A DNA stretch of 64,000 bases, taken from contig JACRIK010000030.1 of assembly GCA_016235865.1 (NCBI GenBank), forward strand, positions 144,926 to 208,925, given 5' to 3'. The notes under the pieces are model-generated. The model did no database searches, was not told the DNA's origin, and saw only the letters and a list, made by a program, of their open reading frames with translations. The translations under genes were made by a program, and so were the position numbers. Below, one piece after another: positions 48,394 through 57,136 of this stretch. Position 1 is the first letter of the stretch. Every line of letters begins with the position of its first letter. The stretch comes from Planctomycetota bacterium (GTDB lineage: Bacteria > Planctomycetota > MHYJ01 > JACQXL01).

Positions 48394-50277
48394 TTAAAAC
48401 TGTATAGATAATCCGGCATCAAACCATCGGCCGGGTTGGTAATAGTCAAACACCTCTTTATAGGTCCGGTCAAAGAGGTTATGCACCGTGACAAACAACG
48501 AACTGTTCTTGTTTATCCCGCTTGAGACGCCGGCCGTGGCCACTAGATGCTTGGGCAGTGTATTGGCCCTAGTATTATCCGTATCGGTGAAGCGTTCACC
48601 GGCGCCGTTGGCCCTAAGGTTGATAACCAGGGTGCTGTTTTCCGGCTGGAATCTAAGGCCTAAATTGCCCTGATTGCGCGGCACTTCCTCGACATAGTTA
48701 CCTTCGATTGACGGGTTATTCTTGTCCTTTTTATATTTAGCATCGGTATAGGTGTAGTTGGCAAAAGTGAACAACTCCTTGGTGAGACCGTATTTGACCT
48801 CGGCTTCAATACCCTGCATTGATAATTGTGTCACGTTATGCGGTCGGTAGATGTTGTCCGTATCTCTCATATAATCCCAGGCATCATCAAGCTGGGACTG
48901 GTAAAGCGTCAGGCGCGCTGAAAGGTCTTTGGCGAACTTATGGTCAATTCCTAATTCGTAAGACCAGAGTGTTTCCGGATTTACGTTAGCATTGCCCTGG
49001 AAGGTTATCGGCCCGTAAGGCGTCAGGGGCAGGAACATATCAGACACAGTCGGCTCGCGATAGCCCTTACCCACCGCAGTGCGCAGGGAGGTCTGTTCGT
49101 TGAGATGATAGACCACGCCGAACCTTGGCGAGACCGCGCTGCCGAACTCCTCATGTTGGTCATAACGCAGTCCGACGGTGCCAATCACCGACTTGCCGCC
49201 CGGGTTTTCACTAAGTACGATTTCATCCTGGACATAAGCGGCCTGGGAGTTTACGGTTTCGTTAATGATGCCGTTGGTTTCGCTAACCAGGACATCCTGT
49301 TGTTTGGCATCTATACCAAAAGTCACAAGGTGGTTCTCAATCGGCTGGATCGATTGCTGCAACTGAGTGCCGAGCGTGGACTGGTCATAGGTGCCAATAG
49401 CTCCGAATTTCCATTCCAGATCCTGCTTGAGTCCATTGCGATAAACCCGAGCCGTAAACTCGCCGTCGTAGGTATTGAATAACTTAGTCTGGTAGGACAG
49501 GTTCAGGTAATTGGTATTTTGGTCGCGGGTAAAATTCTCTTCAATCCCTTTTCCGTTATTTATGCCCACTGAGAGTGCGACAGACGATTCGTCATTAACC
49601 TGCCAGTTGCCGCGCGTGGAAATGTTCTGGGTTGACCAGTTCTTGGCCGTGCCGTCCGAATTCTTGATATAACCGTCCGTGGTCTGCTCGCCGGCTGAGA
49701 TAAAATAGGCCAAGCTCCCGGTCTGCCTGGCGTGCTGCAGGGTGGCGCCGGAGGTATTAAAACTCCCGGAATTCGTAGCAAGGTTTAGGATCGGACTCTC
49801 CCGGCCTGATTTGGTAATCAGGTTGATGACTCCGCCTACCGCATTGGAGCCGTAGAGTGCCGAGGCCGGTCCGCGCACGATTTCGACCCGCTCAACATTA
49901 TCTACAGGCAGGAACCGAAAATCCACATCGCCCAGATATTCCTCATTGACCGGGCGATTATCCATCATCACCAGGACCCGTTGCGGTCCATAGTTGCTGG
50001 GTACTCCGCGCATCTCCATCCGTATCTTGGAACCGAAGAACCCGCCGCCCTGTATATCAATACCGCCCTGGTATTTCAGGATATCATCAACCGTTCGGCT
50101 GTTTGATTCCTTTATTTCCAGTGAAGAGATTAGGGTGGCATTGCCTGAGATGTCCTTTATCTCTTGTTTGGTTCTGGTAGCCGTGACTATTATTTCTTCG
50201 GCTTTGTTGGCATCGGCCTGGAGAGTTAGTAGTGTAATGCCGAACATGGCTGCTGCAATAAAAGTTACATTTCTCAT
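48394..50277 (-). CDS. TonB-dependent outer membrane receptor, BtuB/CirA-like
   Basis: 627 residues from ATG 50277. Residues 1-24 form a signal peptide (MRNVTFIAAAMFGITLLTLQ, then ADA). Then a TonB box (EEIIVTATR), a plug domain (about 30-150; RGVPSNYGPQRVLVMMDNRP, VERVEIVRGPASALYGSNAV) and a 22-strand barrel ending in a strand with aromatic terminus (WFDAGLSIQF). It would import a siderophore, cobalamin or another chelate using TonB energy. No cobalamin riboswitch or Fur box was recognised upstream. The ORF can be extended to 50367, but the extra residues lack signal-peptide features. Ligand undetermined. Confidence 0.9.
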   Translation of the reverse strand: MRNVTFIAAAMFGITLLTLQADANKAEEIIVTATRTKQEIKDISGNATLISSLEIKESNSRTVDDILKYQGGIDIQGGGFFGSKIRMEMRGVPSNYGPQRVLVMMDNRPVNEEYLGDVDFRFLPVDNVERVEIVRGPASALYGSNAVGGVINLITKSGRESPILNLATNSGSFNTSGATLQHARQTGSLAYFISAGEQTTDGYIKNSDGTAKNWSTQNISTRGNWQVNDESSVALSVGINNGKGIEENFTRDQNTNYLNLSYQTKLFNTYDGEFTARVYRNGLKQDLEWKFGAIGTYDQSTLGTQLQQSIQPIENHLVTFGIDAKQQDVLVSETNGIINETVNSQAAYVQDEIVLSENPGGKSVIGTVGLRYDQHEEFGSAVSPRFGVVYHLNEQTSLRTAVGKGYREPTVSDMFLPLTPYGPITFQGNANVNPETLWSYELGIDHKFAKDLSARLTLYQSQLDDAWDYMRDTDNIYRPHNVTQLSMQGIEAEVKYGLTKELFTFANYTYTDAKYKKDKNNPSIEGNYVEEVPRNQGNLGLRFQPENSTLVINLRANGAGERFTDTDNTRANTLPKHLVATAGVSSGINKNSSLFVTVHNLFDRTYKEVFDYYQPGRWFDAGLSIQF

Positions 50278-50403
50278 AAGGTTGTTTGTGTCCTTTCTAC
50301 AATTGAGCCCGGTTATTGACATATAATTGTCATATATAAACGAATAAAGAGTGCTTTGGATTAACAAATCTTGGATTTCGTGTAAAATATATTCGTAACT
50401 TTC

Positions 50404-50430
50404 TTGACATTGAAAATGGTTTGATATAAG
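50404..50430 (+). promoter_or_regulatory. Probable promoter for the small HTH gene
   Basis: TTGACA (50404-50409) and TATAAG (50425-50430) with 15 bp between. The 13-mer TTTCTTGACATTG is the same as at 5350. It lies 36 bp before the ATG at 50466. Confidence 0.5.
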
Positions 50431-50465
50431 AGAAATATATGAGGGAAAGAAGAGAGGAGAATCAG

Positions 50466-50795
50466 ATGGCCATTACCTTGAAAGAGGTTGCTGAGCAAGT
50501 AAAGTTACCGCTGGAATTGGTCCGTGATATTCTCACTGAAAAACATGGGATTAATGCTACCAAGGAACAGATGGACTTGACATTCAAGGCCGCCCGTAAA
50601 CTCGGATACGACTTCAAGAAATTAAAGATCGGCAAGCGGATGAACCTGCGCAAGGAAATCCTAAATGACATAATCAAGCAGATAGAATCAAACCCCAAGT
50701 GGAAGCGTAAGGAGATACTCACATATCTTAGCAAGTCCTGCGAGATGGTGGACCGGGTCCACAAAAAGACCTTTGTCGAGGAATTCAGCCGTTAA
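50466..50795 (+). CDS. Small DNA-binding protein with LacI-type HTH
   Basis: 109 residues. MAITLKEVAEQVKLPLELVR and NATKEQMDLTFKAARKLGYD follow the LacI-family HTH layout, including the hinge-like LGYD, but no ligand-binding domain follows; the remainder (KIGKRMNLRKEILNDIIKQI) is basic and helical. AGGAG lies six bases before ATG 50466, so the longer frame from 50439 is rejected. It is transcribed divergently from the TonB receptor gene 188 bp away and could regulate it. Its stop overlaps the stop of the convergent M48 gene by 4 bp. Confidence 0.78.
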   Translation: MAITLKEVAEQVKLPLELVRDILTEKHGINATKEQMDLTFKAARKLGYDFKKLKIGKRMNLRKEILNDIIKQIESNPKWKRKEILTYLSKSCEMVDRVHKKTFVEEFSR

Positions 50796-52474
50796 TTAGA
50801 GAGTTTTTGTGATAGGTAATAGCGTTCGGTTGGATCGGTTGGTTTCAGATTGTAGGCTTTTCTGTAATTAAGCTGGCTTTCTTGGTGATAGTTCTGCCCC
50901 GAATAACCCAAGGCATCGCCTTTGATAATATAGTTAAACGGATTTTGGGGGTCTAATACAATAGCCGTATTTATATAGGAAACGCACGTCTTCAGATTTT
51001 CCAGTTGCACGGTTTGGCTTGGTTCTTTTTCCAGTCCGGCCAGTAATGAATACGCTTTCCGGGTCATTTCAAATGCTTTAATCTTTAATTGTCTCTGGGG
51101 CGCTGATTTTATCTCTTTAATGATCGTGTAACCGACGCCGGCCAGTCCGAGCGCGCCGGAGATCACCAGAATCATCATTATTCTGCTTGTTGTTCTGAGT
51201 TGTGAGGACGCGAAGAGGTTTTTGTTCCTAATAGATGTAATCCGCTGGTCTATGCTGGGATGGGTTAAGGTGGACAGTCCTGAGGTGTGCATGGGGATAC
51301 CATTTAAGTAGGCAATTTTAGTCAGGGCCCGGGTGAAACTGTCCGGATCGGCCGTAATCTCAGCGGCAAACCAGTCGGCTTGGAGTTCAAACCGGCGGCT
51401 TAATTGGCCGAAGAGCACCAGCCAGAAAATCATAATCAGGGTCAGTGAAAACCCGAAGTTCCAGGCGCCGTTGCCCAGCGCGCTTTCAAATACGCTGCTT
51501 AGGGTGAATAAGATGCTTAAATACGCCACGGTGAATAGCAGGAGTATCAGGAGATGCTTAAATTTGGCGTGCCCGACTTCGTGGCTAAAGACGGCGGCGA
51601 TTTCATCGTCTGATAGATTCCTGATGATTGAGTCGGTGAATATCACGAAACGGTTGAATGGGAAGATGCCGATCAGGAGAGCATTGGCGAATGGGCGCCG
51701 GCCGACTTCCCAGATGAGGAAGTCCCTGATTTTGATATTGGCCCGAAAGGCTATGGATTGGAGATAGATGCGTAACGAGCCCTCAGGCAGGGGTTTGGTA
51801 ACCCAGAGGTATTTCAAGACAAAGGGCGTGAAGATATACATGGTCAGTAATAACAGGATGGATGTCAGCCATTCTGTGAACGGGTAGGTTATGACGATAT
51901 TACGTAAAGTTGGTATGGCGTAAATGACATCAAAGACCAGAATAAAGAAAAATAGCGGTAGAACTGCCAGCATAAAATAAGTCCTGATTTGGAATATCAG
52001 AAAGTTTGACAAAGAGGGGGATCCGGTTGTAGTCGCGGTCGGTTGGGACTTAGAGATGAATTTTTCTATCCAGTAAAACGGGATGTACGATAATATCAGA
52101 GTCAGCAGGAAGGGGGTGAGTGTCAGGAACTTGGTGACGAAGGGAATTTCGCCGCTGCCCAGGCCGAGGAATCCGGTATGGCCGGAGATTAGAGCGGGTA
52201 AATGGAAAATATAAACCTGGGCGAAATAGATAAAAAGAAGCGAAAGACGGTAACTGAAAACCTGTTTGTAGTAATTCCTGAGGTTTTTCCTGATTTGACG
52301 CCGGACCAACCTGAATCCGGCCATGATATAGAAGACGCTTGACAGTATGATTCCCAGCGTGGGCATCAAGGCCTTGCCTGAATCAGCCGGAAAAAACCAG
52401 AGAGGTTCTATTCCTATTGGGTATGACAGGGCGATGACAAAGCCGATGGTAATGATGATTATCTGGACTATCAT
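50792..52474 (-). CDS. M48-family membrane metalloprotease with C-terminal TPR region
   Basis: 560 residues. Eight or so TM helices; the zinc motif FSHEVGHAKFKH near residue 296 with a downstream Glu ligand in RRFELQADWFAAE and HPSIDQRITSIR complete a peptidase_M48 active site. The C-terminal 100 residues after a last TM (IMMILVISGALGLAGVGYT) resemble TPR repeats (YINTAIVLDPQNPFNYIIKG). It is likely an inner-membrane HtpX-like or Ste24-like protease with quality-control function; the N-terminal half resembles Ste24 more than HtpX. Downstream of the nnrD gene by 14 bp on the same strand. Confidence 0.85.
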   Translation of the reverse strand: MIVQIIIITIGFVIALSYPIGIEPLWFFPADSGKALMPTLGIILSSVFYIMAGFRLVRRQIRKNLRNYYKQVFSYRLSLLFIYFAQVYIFHLPALISGHTGFLGLGSGEIPFVTKFLTLTPFLLTLILSYIPFYWIEKFISKSQPTATTTGSPSLSNFLIFQIRTYFMLAVLPLFFFILVFDVIYAIPTLRNIVITYPFTEWLTSILLLLTMYIFTPFVLKYLWVTKPLPEGSLRIYLQSIAFRANIKIRDFLIWEVGRRPFANALLIGIFPFNRFVIFTDSIIRNLSDDEIAAVFSHEVGHAKFKHLLILLLFTVAYLSILFTLSSVFESALGNGAWNFGFSLTLIMIFWLVLFGQLSRRFELQADWFAAEITADPDSFTRALTKIAYLNGIPMHTSGLSTLTHPSIDQRITSIRNKNLFASSQLRTTSRIMMILVISGALGLAGVGYTIIKEIKSAPQRQLKIKAFEMTRKAYSLLAGLEKEPSQTVQLENLKTCVSYINTAIVLDPQNPFNYIIKGDALGYSGQNYHQESQLNYRKAYNLKPTDPTERYYLSQKLSN

Positions 52475-52488
52475 TTATGATCAGATAT

Positions 52489-53379
52489 TTAAATAAACTG
52501 TTTAATCGCCTCGGGGATATAGTCCATAATATCGGTAGCTATCAGGGAATGCTCGGTGAATTTTTTAGCGGCCATATCGCCGGCCAGCCCGTGTAGATAG
52601 ACGGCCAGTTGGGACGCCTCAAACGGGCTGAGTTTCTGGGCCACAAACGAGGCAATCATTCCGGTCAGGACATCGCCGCTGCCGGCCGTGGCCATGCCGG
52701 GATTGCCGGTGGTGTTGATATAGATATTTTCGCCGTCTGTGACAATGGTTTTATAGCCCTTGAGAATGACGATGCTTTTCAGCCGCTTGGCGGCCTCGAC
52801 TGCGCTGTCCATCCGGTTAAACTGTATTTTAGTCGGAGTGGTTTTTAACAACCGGGCCATTTCAGCTGCATGGGGCGTGAGAATCGCTGAACGCATTTTT
52901 CCGATGATTTTAATGTTGTTTACCAGGGCATTGATGCCGTCCGCATCTATTACAGCCGGGCAGGTGAAAAGCGGTAATACCGAACGGACGAATTCCATTG
53001 TTTGGGGGTGGCGCGAGAGTCCTGGACCGATTCCCACCGCATCAACATCGCCGAGAGTTAATTCCCATTTACTTGGGCTGGGAAATTGTAATAATGATTT
53101 GATATCATCTATGGCCTTTTTGGATACGGTACCTTCAGTGGTTTCCGCCAGCGCCTGGGTAATCACGCAGGTAAGTTTGGTGGCTAGGATAGGCTGCTGT
53201 GATGACGGAATGGCCAGATAGACCAGTCCGGCGCCGCTGCGGATGGCGCTCTGGGCTGACAAATAAGCCGCGCCGCTCATTCCGCGCGAACCGGCAATTA
53301 TCAGGACCTTGCCATAATCGCCCTTATGCGTGTCTGGCCGCCTGGATTTTATAACGGGCAGTTTCTTTATAATCTTCAT
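52489..53379 (-). CDS. nnrD: ADP-dependent NAD(P)H-hydrate dehydratase
   Basis: 296 residues, carbohydrate-kinase-like fold of the YjeF C-terminal domain. RRPDTHKGDYGKVLIIAGSR, GMSGAAYLSAQSAIRSGAGL, LTPHAAEMARLL and the closing PGMATAGSGDVLTGMIAS are family signatures. It repairs S-NAD(P)HX in the cytosol. The YjeF N-terminal epimerase (NnrE) domain is missing, so the epimerase is encoded separately or absent. Likely in one operon with the M48 gene 14 bp downstream. Confidence 0.92.
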   Translation of the reverse strand: MKIIKKLPVIKSRRPDTHKGDYGKVLIIAGSRGMSGAAYLSAQSAIRSGAGLVYLAIPSSQQPILATKLTCVITQALAETTEGTVSKKAIDDIKSLLQFPSPSKWELTLGDVDAVGIGPGLSRHPQTMEFVRSVLPLFTCPAVIDADGINALVNNIKIIGKMRSAILTPHAAEMARLLKTTPTKIQFNRMDSAVEAAKRLKSIVILKGYKTIVTDGENIYINTTGNPGMATAGSGDVLTGMIASFVAQKLSPFEASQLAVYLHGLAGDMAAKKFTEHSLIATDIMDYIPEAIKQFI

Positions 53380-53457
53380 GGTGCTTACTTTATATACATC
53401 GCCAAATATTTCAATATTTTCTTGATTATAAGTTTTATTTAGATATATACACAGGGT

Positions 53458-53919
53458 ATGAAATCGTCGACATTCAAGAGCCGTTTACCAAAACCAGCCG
53501 GCGGTATTAAACCGAAAGAGCCGAAGGGAACCAAACCCGATTCGCTGGCCGGGGCGATGATGCCAGCTTCCAAGTACCCCAAAAAAATGGCCGTGGTATT
53601 TTCGGTCTGCCATGTGATTTTTGCCATTATTATCAGCCTCTGGAATTTTCATCCTTACATCATAACGCCGAACGGGCTGGGTTATTTTGTCTATATGCTG
53701 GAACTGCCCAGCGCCATAATTGTCGGCATCTTGGGCGGGGCGAACAGCAATATATCACCGGTTATTCTTTATATCGGGGCATTCCTTATTAATACTGTTT
53801 TCTATGGATTTTTCGGTTATCTAATCGGTTATGTGTTGCTGACCTACGGCTGGGATAAGGAAATCAACCGGCTCTGCAAGTTAGAGACCGAGGCCTATGA
53901 GGAAACCCCCGGTGCTTAG
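53458..53919 (+). CDS. Hypothetical inner membrane protein
   Basis: 153 residues. A 40-residue Pro/Lys-rich cytoplasmic N-terminus (KPAGGIKPKEPKGTKPDS) leads to three TM segments: about 45-62, 76-94 (LELPSAIIVGILGGANSN) and 102-125 (ILYIGAFLINTVFYGFFGYL). No family recognised. It begins a plus-strand run with the WecA-like and ligase-like genes, 22 bp before the first, which suggests a role near cell-surface polymer synthesis, but this is only context. Confidence 0.7.
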   Translation: MKSSTFKSRLPKPAGGIKPKEPKGTKPDSLAGAMMPASKYPKKMAVVFSVCHVIFAIIISLWNFHPYIITPNGLGYFVYMLELPSAIIVGILGGANSNISPVILYIGAFLINTVFYGFFGYLIGYVLLTYGWDKEINRLCKLETEAYEETPGA

Positions 53920-53941
53920 TAATTTCATATCTTTATAATAG

Positions 53942-55066
53942 ATGTTATTAGTAGTTCTTATTACATTTCTTGTTTCATTTATTGTGACCCTAATTTTGGT
54001 CCCGTTGGTAAGGAAGGTTTCGCTGGCCATTGATTTCGTGGATATGCCGGGCGAGCGCAAGGTGCACCAGCAGCCGATTTCCTTGGGCGGCGGGATAGCC
54101 ATCTTCCTGGGGATTATTATTACCTTTACAGTGGCGCTGTTTTGTGCCTATTTGCTCAAGGTTAGCGTGCCAATACCCTGGGTGCCGCAGGATATTTATG
54201 ATTACCTGCCAGGTGTATTCGTGATGATTCCCAAATTATCCGTTATTTTCATCGGCGCATCAGGCATTTTCATACTGGGGCTCTTTGACGATGTCAAGAG
54301 GCTGTCGGCTCGTACTAAACTGTTGTTCCAGATTATCATCAGCGTATTTATTGTGGCTAACGGCATCTCGTTTAGTTTATTCCTGGGACAGCTGGGGTTC
54401 TGGGGCCAGATTATCTCGGCCGCGGTGACGGTTTTCTGGATGGTGTTGATAACCAATTCCTATAATCTGCTGGACCACATGGACGGACTGTCCAGCGGGA
54501 TTGCGGCTATAACCGCGGCCGTCTTTATGATAATCGCGCTCAAGACCGGGCAGTATTTTATTGCTTCATTCCTGATAACCATCATCGGCGCGGCCGTGGC
54601 GTTTCTGGTATTTAATTTCCATCCGGCCAAGATATTCATGGGTGATGCCGGCAGCCTGCTTCTGGGTTATTTCATCTCCATCCTGACCATCCAGTTCACA
54701 TTTTATAAGGAACCTCATTCTTATTATGCGCTCCTGACGCCGCTGCTGGTGGTAGCCATCCCGATATTTGATACGCTGGTGGTGATTATTATCAGATTCC
54801 TTAACAAGAAACCCATATTTATGGGCGACAAAAACCATCTGGCGCACCGGCTGGTGGCCCTGGGCCTGAGCGTGCCCGATGCGGTTATCCTGATTTATCT
54901 CCTGACCTTCTGCGCCGGACTTTCAGCCATCCTTTTATATTACCTTAGCCCGGATCGGATGATAAACCTGACCGGCGCGATATTGGTATTCGGCCAGGTG
55001 GTTTTACTTCTGTGCATTGTCACCCTCCTGGAATATACCGGACGGAAGAACAAGAACCCAGAATAA
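53942..55066 (+). CDS. WecA/MraY-family undecaprenyl-phosphate sugar-1-phosphate transferase
   Basis: 374 residues with about eleven TM helices. Family motifs: DMPGERKVHQQPISLGGG at the N-terminus, LGLFDDVKRLSARTK, NSYNLLDHMDGLSSGIAAI, NFHPAKIFMGDAGSLLLGY and DKNHLAHRLVALGLS. These match the WecA/TagO group (polyprenyl-phosphate N-acetylhexosamine-1-phosphate transferases) more than MraY. It would begin lipid-linked surface glycan on the cytosolic face of the membrane. The O-antigen-ligase-like gene 3 bp downstream fits this role. Nucleotide-sugar specificity is not readable here. Confidence 0.88.
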   Translation: MLLVVLITFLVSFIVTLILVPLVRKVSLAIDFVDMPGERKVHQQPISLGGGIAIFLGIIITFTVALFCAYLLKVSVPIPWVPQDIYDYLPGVFVMIPKLSVIFIGASGIFILGLFDDVKRLSARTKLLFQIIISVFIVANGISFSLFLGQLGFWGQIISAAVTVFWMVLITNSYNLLDHMDGLSSGIAAITAAVFMIIALKTGQYFIASFLITIIGAAVAFLVFNFHPAKIFMGDAGSLLLGYFISILTIQFTFYKEPHSYYALLTPLLVVAIPIFDTLVVIIIRFLNKKPIFMGDKNHLAHRLVALGLSVPDAVILIYLLTFCAGLSAILLYYLSPDRMINLTGAILVFGQVVLLLCIVTLLEYTGRKNKNPE

Positions 55067-55069
55067 CCT

Positions 55070-57025
55070 ATGTACCTATGGCTGGAACTATTCCTCATTT
55101 CTGCCGGCATTACGGCCCGTCTGATTATTCCGGCCAGCACCTGCGGCAGCGGCGTTAATCTGCTGGTGGTCATTTTAATCTGGCTGGTTTTTCTTGTCCA
55201 TCTCATGGAAAAGCAGAAACTAACCGCGGTAACTCCGGCACTGCCTTGGTTTCTTAAATTGTTGCTATTCTTATTCGCAGCTTTTATCATCGTTTCGTTT
55301 ATCAATGCGCCGTATAAATTCGGCGCCTTTCAATATCTAGTTCCTTGGATTAGCGATGTCGTTCTTTTCTATCTGGTCTATTCGCTCTGTGCCAGGGATG
55401 CCAAATATATCACAACGCTGCTGTCCGTATTTCTGTCCGTTGGATTGATGGTTGTTCTCTATGGGCTGTATCAGCATTTCTGGGGATTGAGGGACTTGGC
55501 CGTCCAGATACAGCAGAATCCGTCATTGTTGGATGCGATACCGGCTGAGTTACGGGGCGCGACTTTAGCCCGAGCTCAGGCCGGAGAACCGTTTGCCACC
55601 TTTGCCTACCAGAATTCTTTCGGCGCGTTTCTGATATTGCTGATTCCGCTGTTTCTGGCGCTGCTTTATATCGGACGAAGAGTCATGCTGATTATTGCCG
55701 GCGTGCTGACACTTACCCTTTTAATGAGCGGTTCCAAGGGCGCGCTTATGGCATTGATGATTCCCCTGATGTTTCTGGCTTATTATCTGCCCGGCAGGCT
55801 CTCAAAGCAGGTCAGAATAATTTTGCTGGCAGTAATATTAGCCGTTTTTATGGTGGCGGTGATTATGGGTCGTTCCCAAATGTCCGATTCGCTTAATGTC
55901 CGCCTGGGTTATTTGGATGCCACAGTAAAGATTATCCGGGATAATCCGTTGAGCGGGGTGGGCTTAAATCAGTTCGGTAACAATTATCTTCATTATAAGT
56001 CGGTTGATGCCGGCGAGGTACAAAAGGCGCATAATGACTATCTCCAGATAGCCGCTGAAATGGGCATCCCGGCGCTGTTGGTCTTTCTGGTTATCTGGTT
56101 TATTATCCTGAAATCGATTTTCCGTCCGGTACGTCAGATTGCGGAAACAGACTGTCATTCTGATGGCGCCAATGGCGCCGGAAGAATCTTGCCATATATT
56201 CTTGGCGCCGGGTTTGCCTTTCTGATTAGCGAGGTATTCCAGACGCCCTTAATCACCCTGGATATTCCGCTTTTGCCAACAGTAATTGTATTCCTATTAT
56301 GGCTGGCAACCTTTCGGTTCCTTTGCCATTATCTGTCTACTGGTATACTGACTACTGACATACTCCGGATAGGCCTGTTCACCGGGCTTCTGGCATTCCT
56401 GATTCACTGCCTGGCTGACTTTAACTTTTATGTCCAGGGACTTTCCATGAGCGTCTGGTTTATCGGCGCCATATTCTTGAGTACTACGGAATCATCTATG
56501 CCTTTGTCATTTCCGCCGCTCTTGTCATTCCTGCGAAAGCAGGAATCCAGGATTACGGCTATTTTGATAGCCTTTATAGTAATAGTGTTATCTTTTATTA
56601 CCGTGAGATTAATTAAATATGAGTCGTTTTTAGAGCAAGGGAAAGTAATGCTTAGAAGCAATGTTAGAGAGGAACGTTTAGTCGGGGTAGATTATTTAGG
56701 CGAATCATTTGAATCTAATCTTTTTTCCGTTGATGTGTCAGTAGAGTTAGCTTGGGCAATGCATTATGTTTATAGTTTTTCAGAAGTAAATGAATTTACT
56801 TTGACTCCATTGCCTATTTGCTTGACATATATAGATTTTGCAATTTCCTTGAATCCCTTAGCGCCGATGCTCTATAATCAGCAGGGGATGTTGTGTTTGG
56901 AGCATGCTGAGCAGGAACGCAAGAAGGGGAATAAAAAGATGGCTGATATCTACGAACATCGGGCCAAACGGGCTTTTCAGATGTTCAAAGAACTCTATCC
57001 GACCTATAAAGACGCTAAACGTTAA
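55070..57025 (+). CDS. O-antigen ligase/polymerase family membrane protein
   Basis: 651 residues with about twelve TM helices and a C-terminal soluble tail. The Wzy_C-like periplasmic loop contains NPLSGVGLNQFGNNYLHYK and VQKAHNDYLQIAAEMGIPAL, whose GVG/His-Asn-Asp-Tyr-Leu pattern marks the ligase core. Ligase, polymerase or PglL-type roles are all possible. Two repeats lie in frame: TGGCGCCAATGGCGCC near 56164, and the GTCATTCCTGCGAAAGCAGG repeat at 56525-56550, translated as SFLRKQESR. The last 150 residues after this are more AT-rich and have a TPR-like pattern. It follows the WecA-like gene by 3 bp. Confidence 0.85.
   Translation: MYLWLELFLISAGITARLIIPASTCGSGVNLLVVILIWLVFLVHLMEKQKLTAVTPALPWFLKLLLFLFAAFIIVSFINAPYKFGAFQYLVPWISDVVLFYLVYSLCARDAKYITTLLSVFLSVGLMVVLYGLYQHFWGLRDLAVQIQQNPSLLDAIPAELRGATLARAQAGEPFATFAYQNSFGAFLILLIPLFLALLYIGRRVMLIIAGVLTLTLLMSGSKGALMALMIPLMFLAYYLPGRLSKQVRIILLAVILAVFMVAVIMGRSQMSDSLNVRLGYLDATVKIIRDNPLSGVGLNQFGNNYLHYKSVDAGEVQKAHNDYLQIAAEMGIPALLVFLVIWFIILKSIFRPVRQIAETDCHSDGANGAGRILPYILGAGFAFLISEVFQTPLITLDIPLLPTVIVFLLWLATFRFLCHYLSTGILTTDILRIGLFTGLLAFLIHCLADFNFYVQGLSMSVWFIGAIFLSTTESSMPLSFPPLLSFLRKQESRITAILIAFIVIVLSFITVRLIKYESFLEQGKVMLRSNVREERLVGVDYLGESFESNLFSVDVSVELAWAMHYVYSFSEVNEFTLTPLPICLTYIDFAISLNPLAPMLYNQQGMLCLEHAEQERKKGNKKMADIYEHRAKRAFQMFKELYPTYKDAKR
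56525..56550. repeat. In-frame GTCATTCC-type repeat inside the ligase gene
   Basis: TCATTCCTGCGAAAGCAGGA and the following ATCCAG are the same as 39598-39623. The reading frame stays open through it and encodes FLRKQESR between TM segments. Confidence 0.85.
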
Positions 57026-57067
57026 TTGATAACTTATTGTCCCGCTGCGGCGGGATAACCCGTCGTA

Positions 57068-57129
57068 AGGTTCTCGTGGCGCCATAGGCGCCACTGCGAA
57101 CCTAACGGTCATGGCACTAATAGTGCCAT
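57068..57129. repeat. Hairpin cluster upstream of the radical SAM gene
   Basis: AGGTTC (57068) and GAACCT (57098) enclose the perfect palindrome GTGGCGCCATAGGCGCCAC (57076-57094); next comes ATGGCACTAATAGTGCCAT (57111-57129), also perfect, ending 7 bp before the start codon. The second hairpin would cover the ribosome-binding region. Confidence 0.8.
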
Positions 57130-57136
57130 TCGTGTT

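Noticed and set aside
50278..50400. Cobalamin riboswitch or Fur box upstream of the TonB receptor
   Set aside because: I looked for a B12 box and for a GATAATGAT-type palindrome and saw neither.
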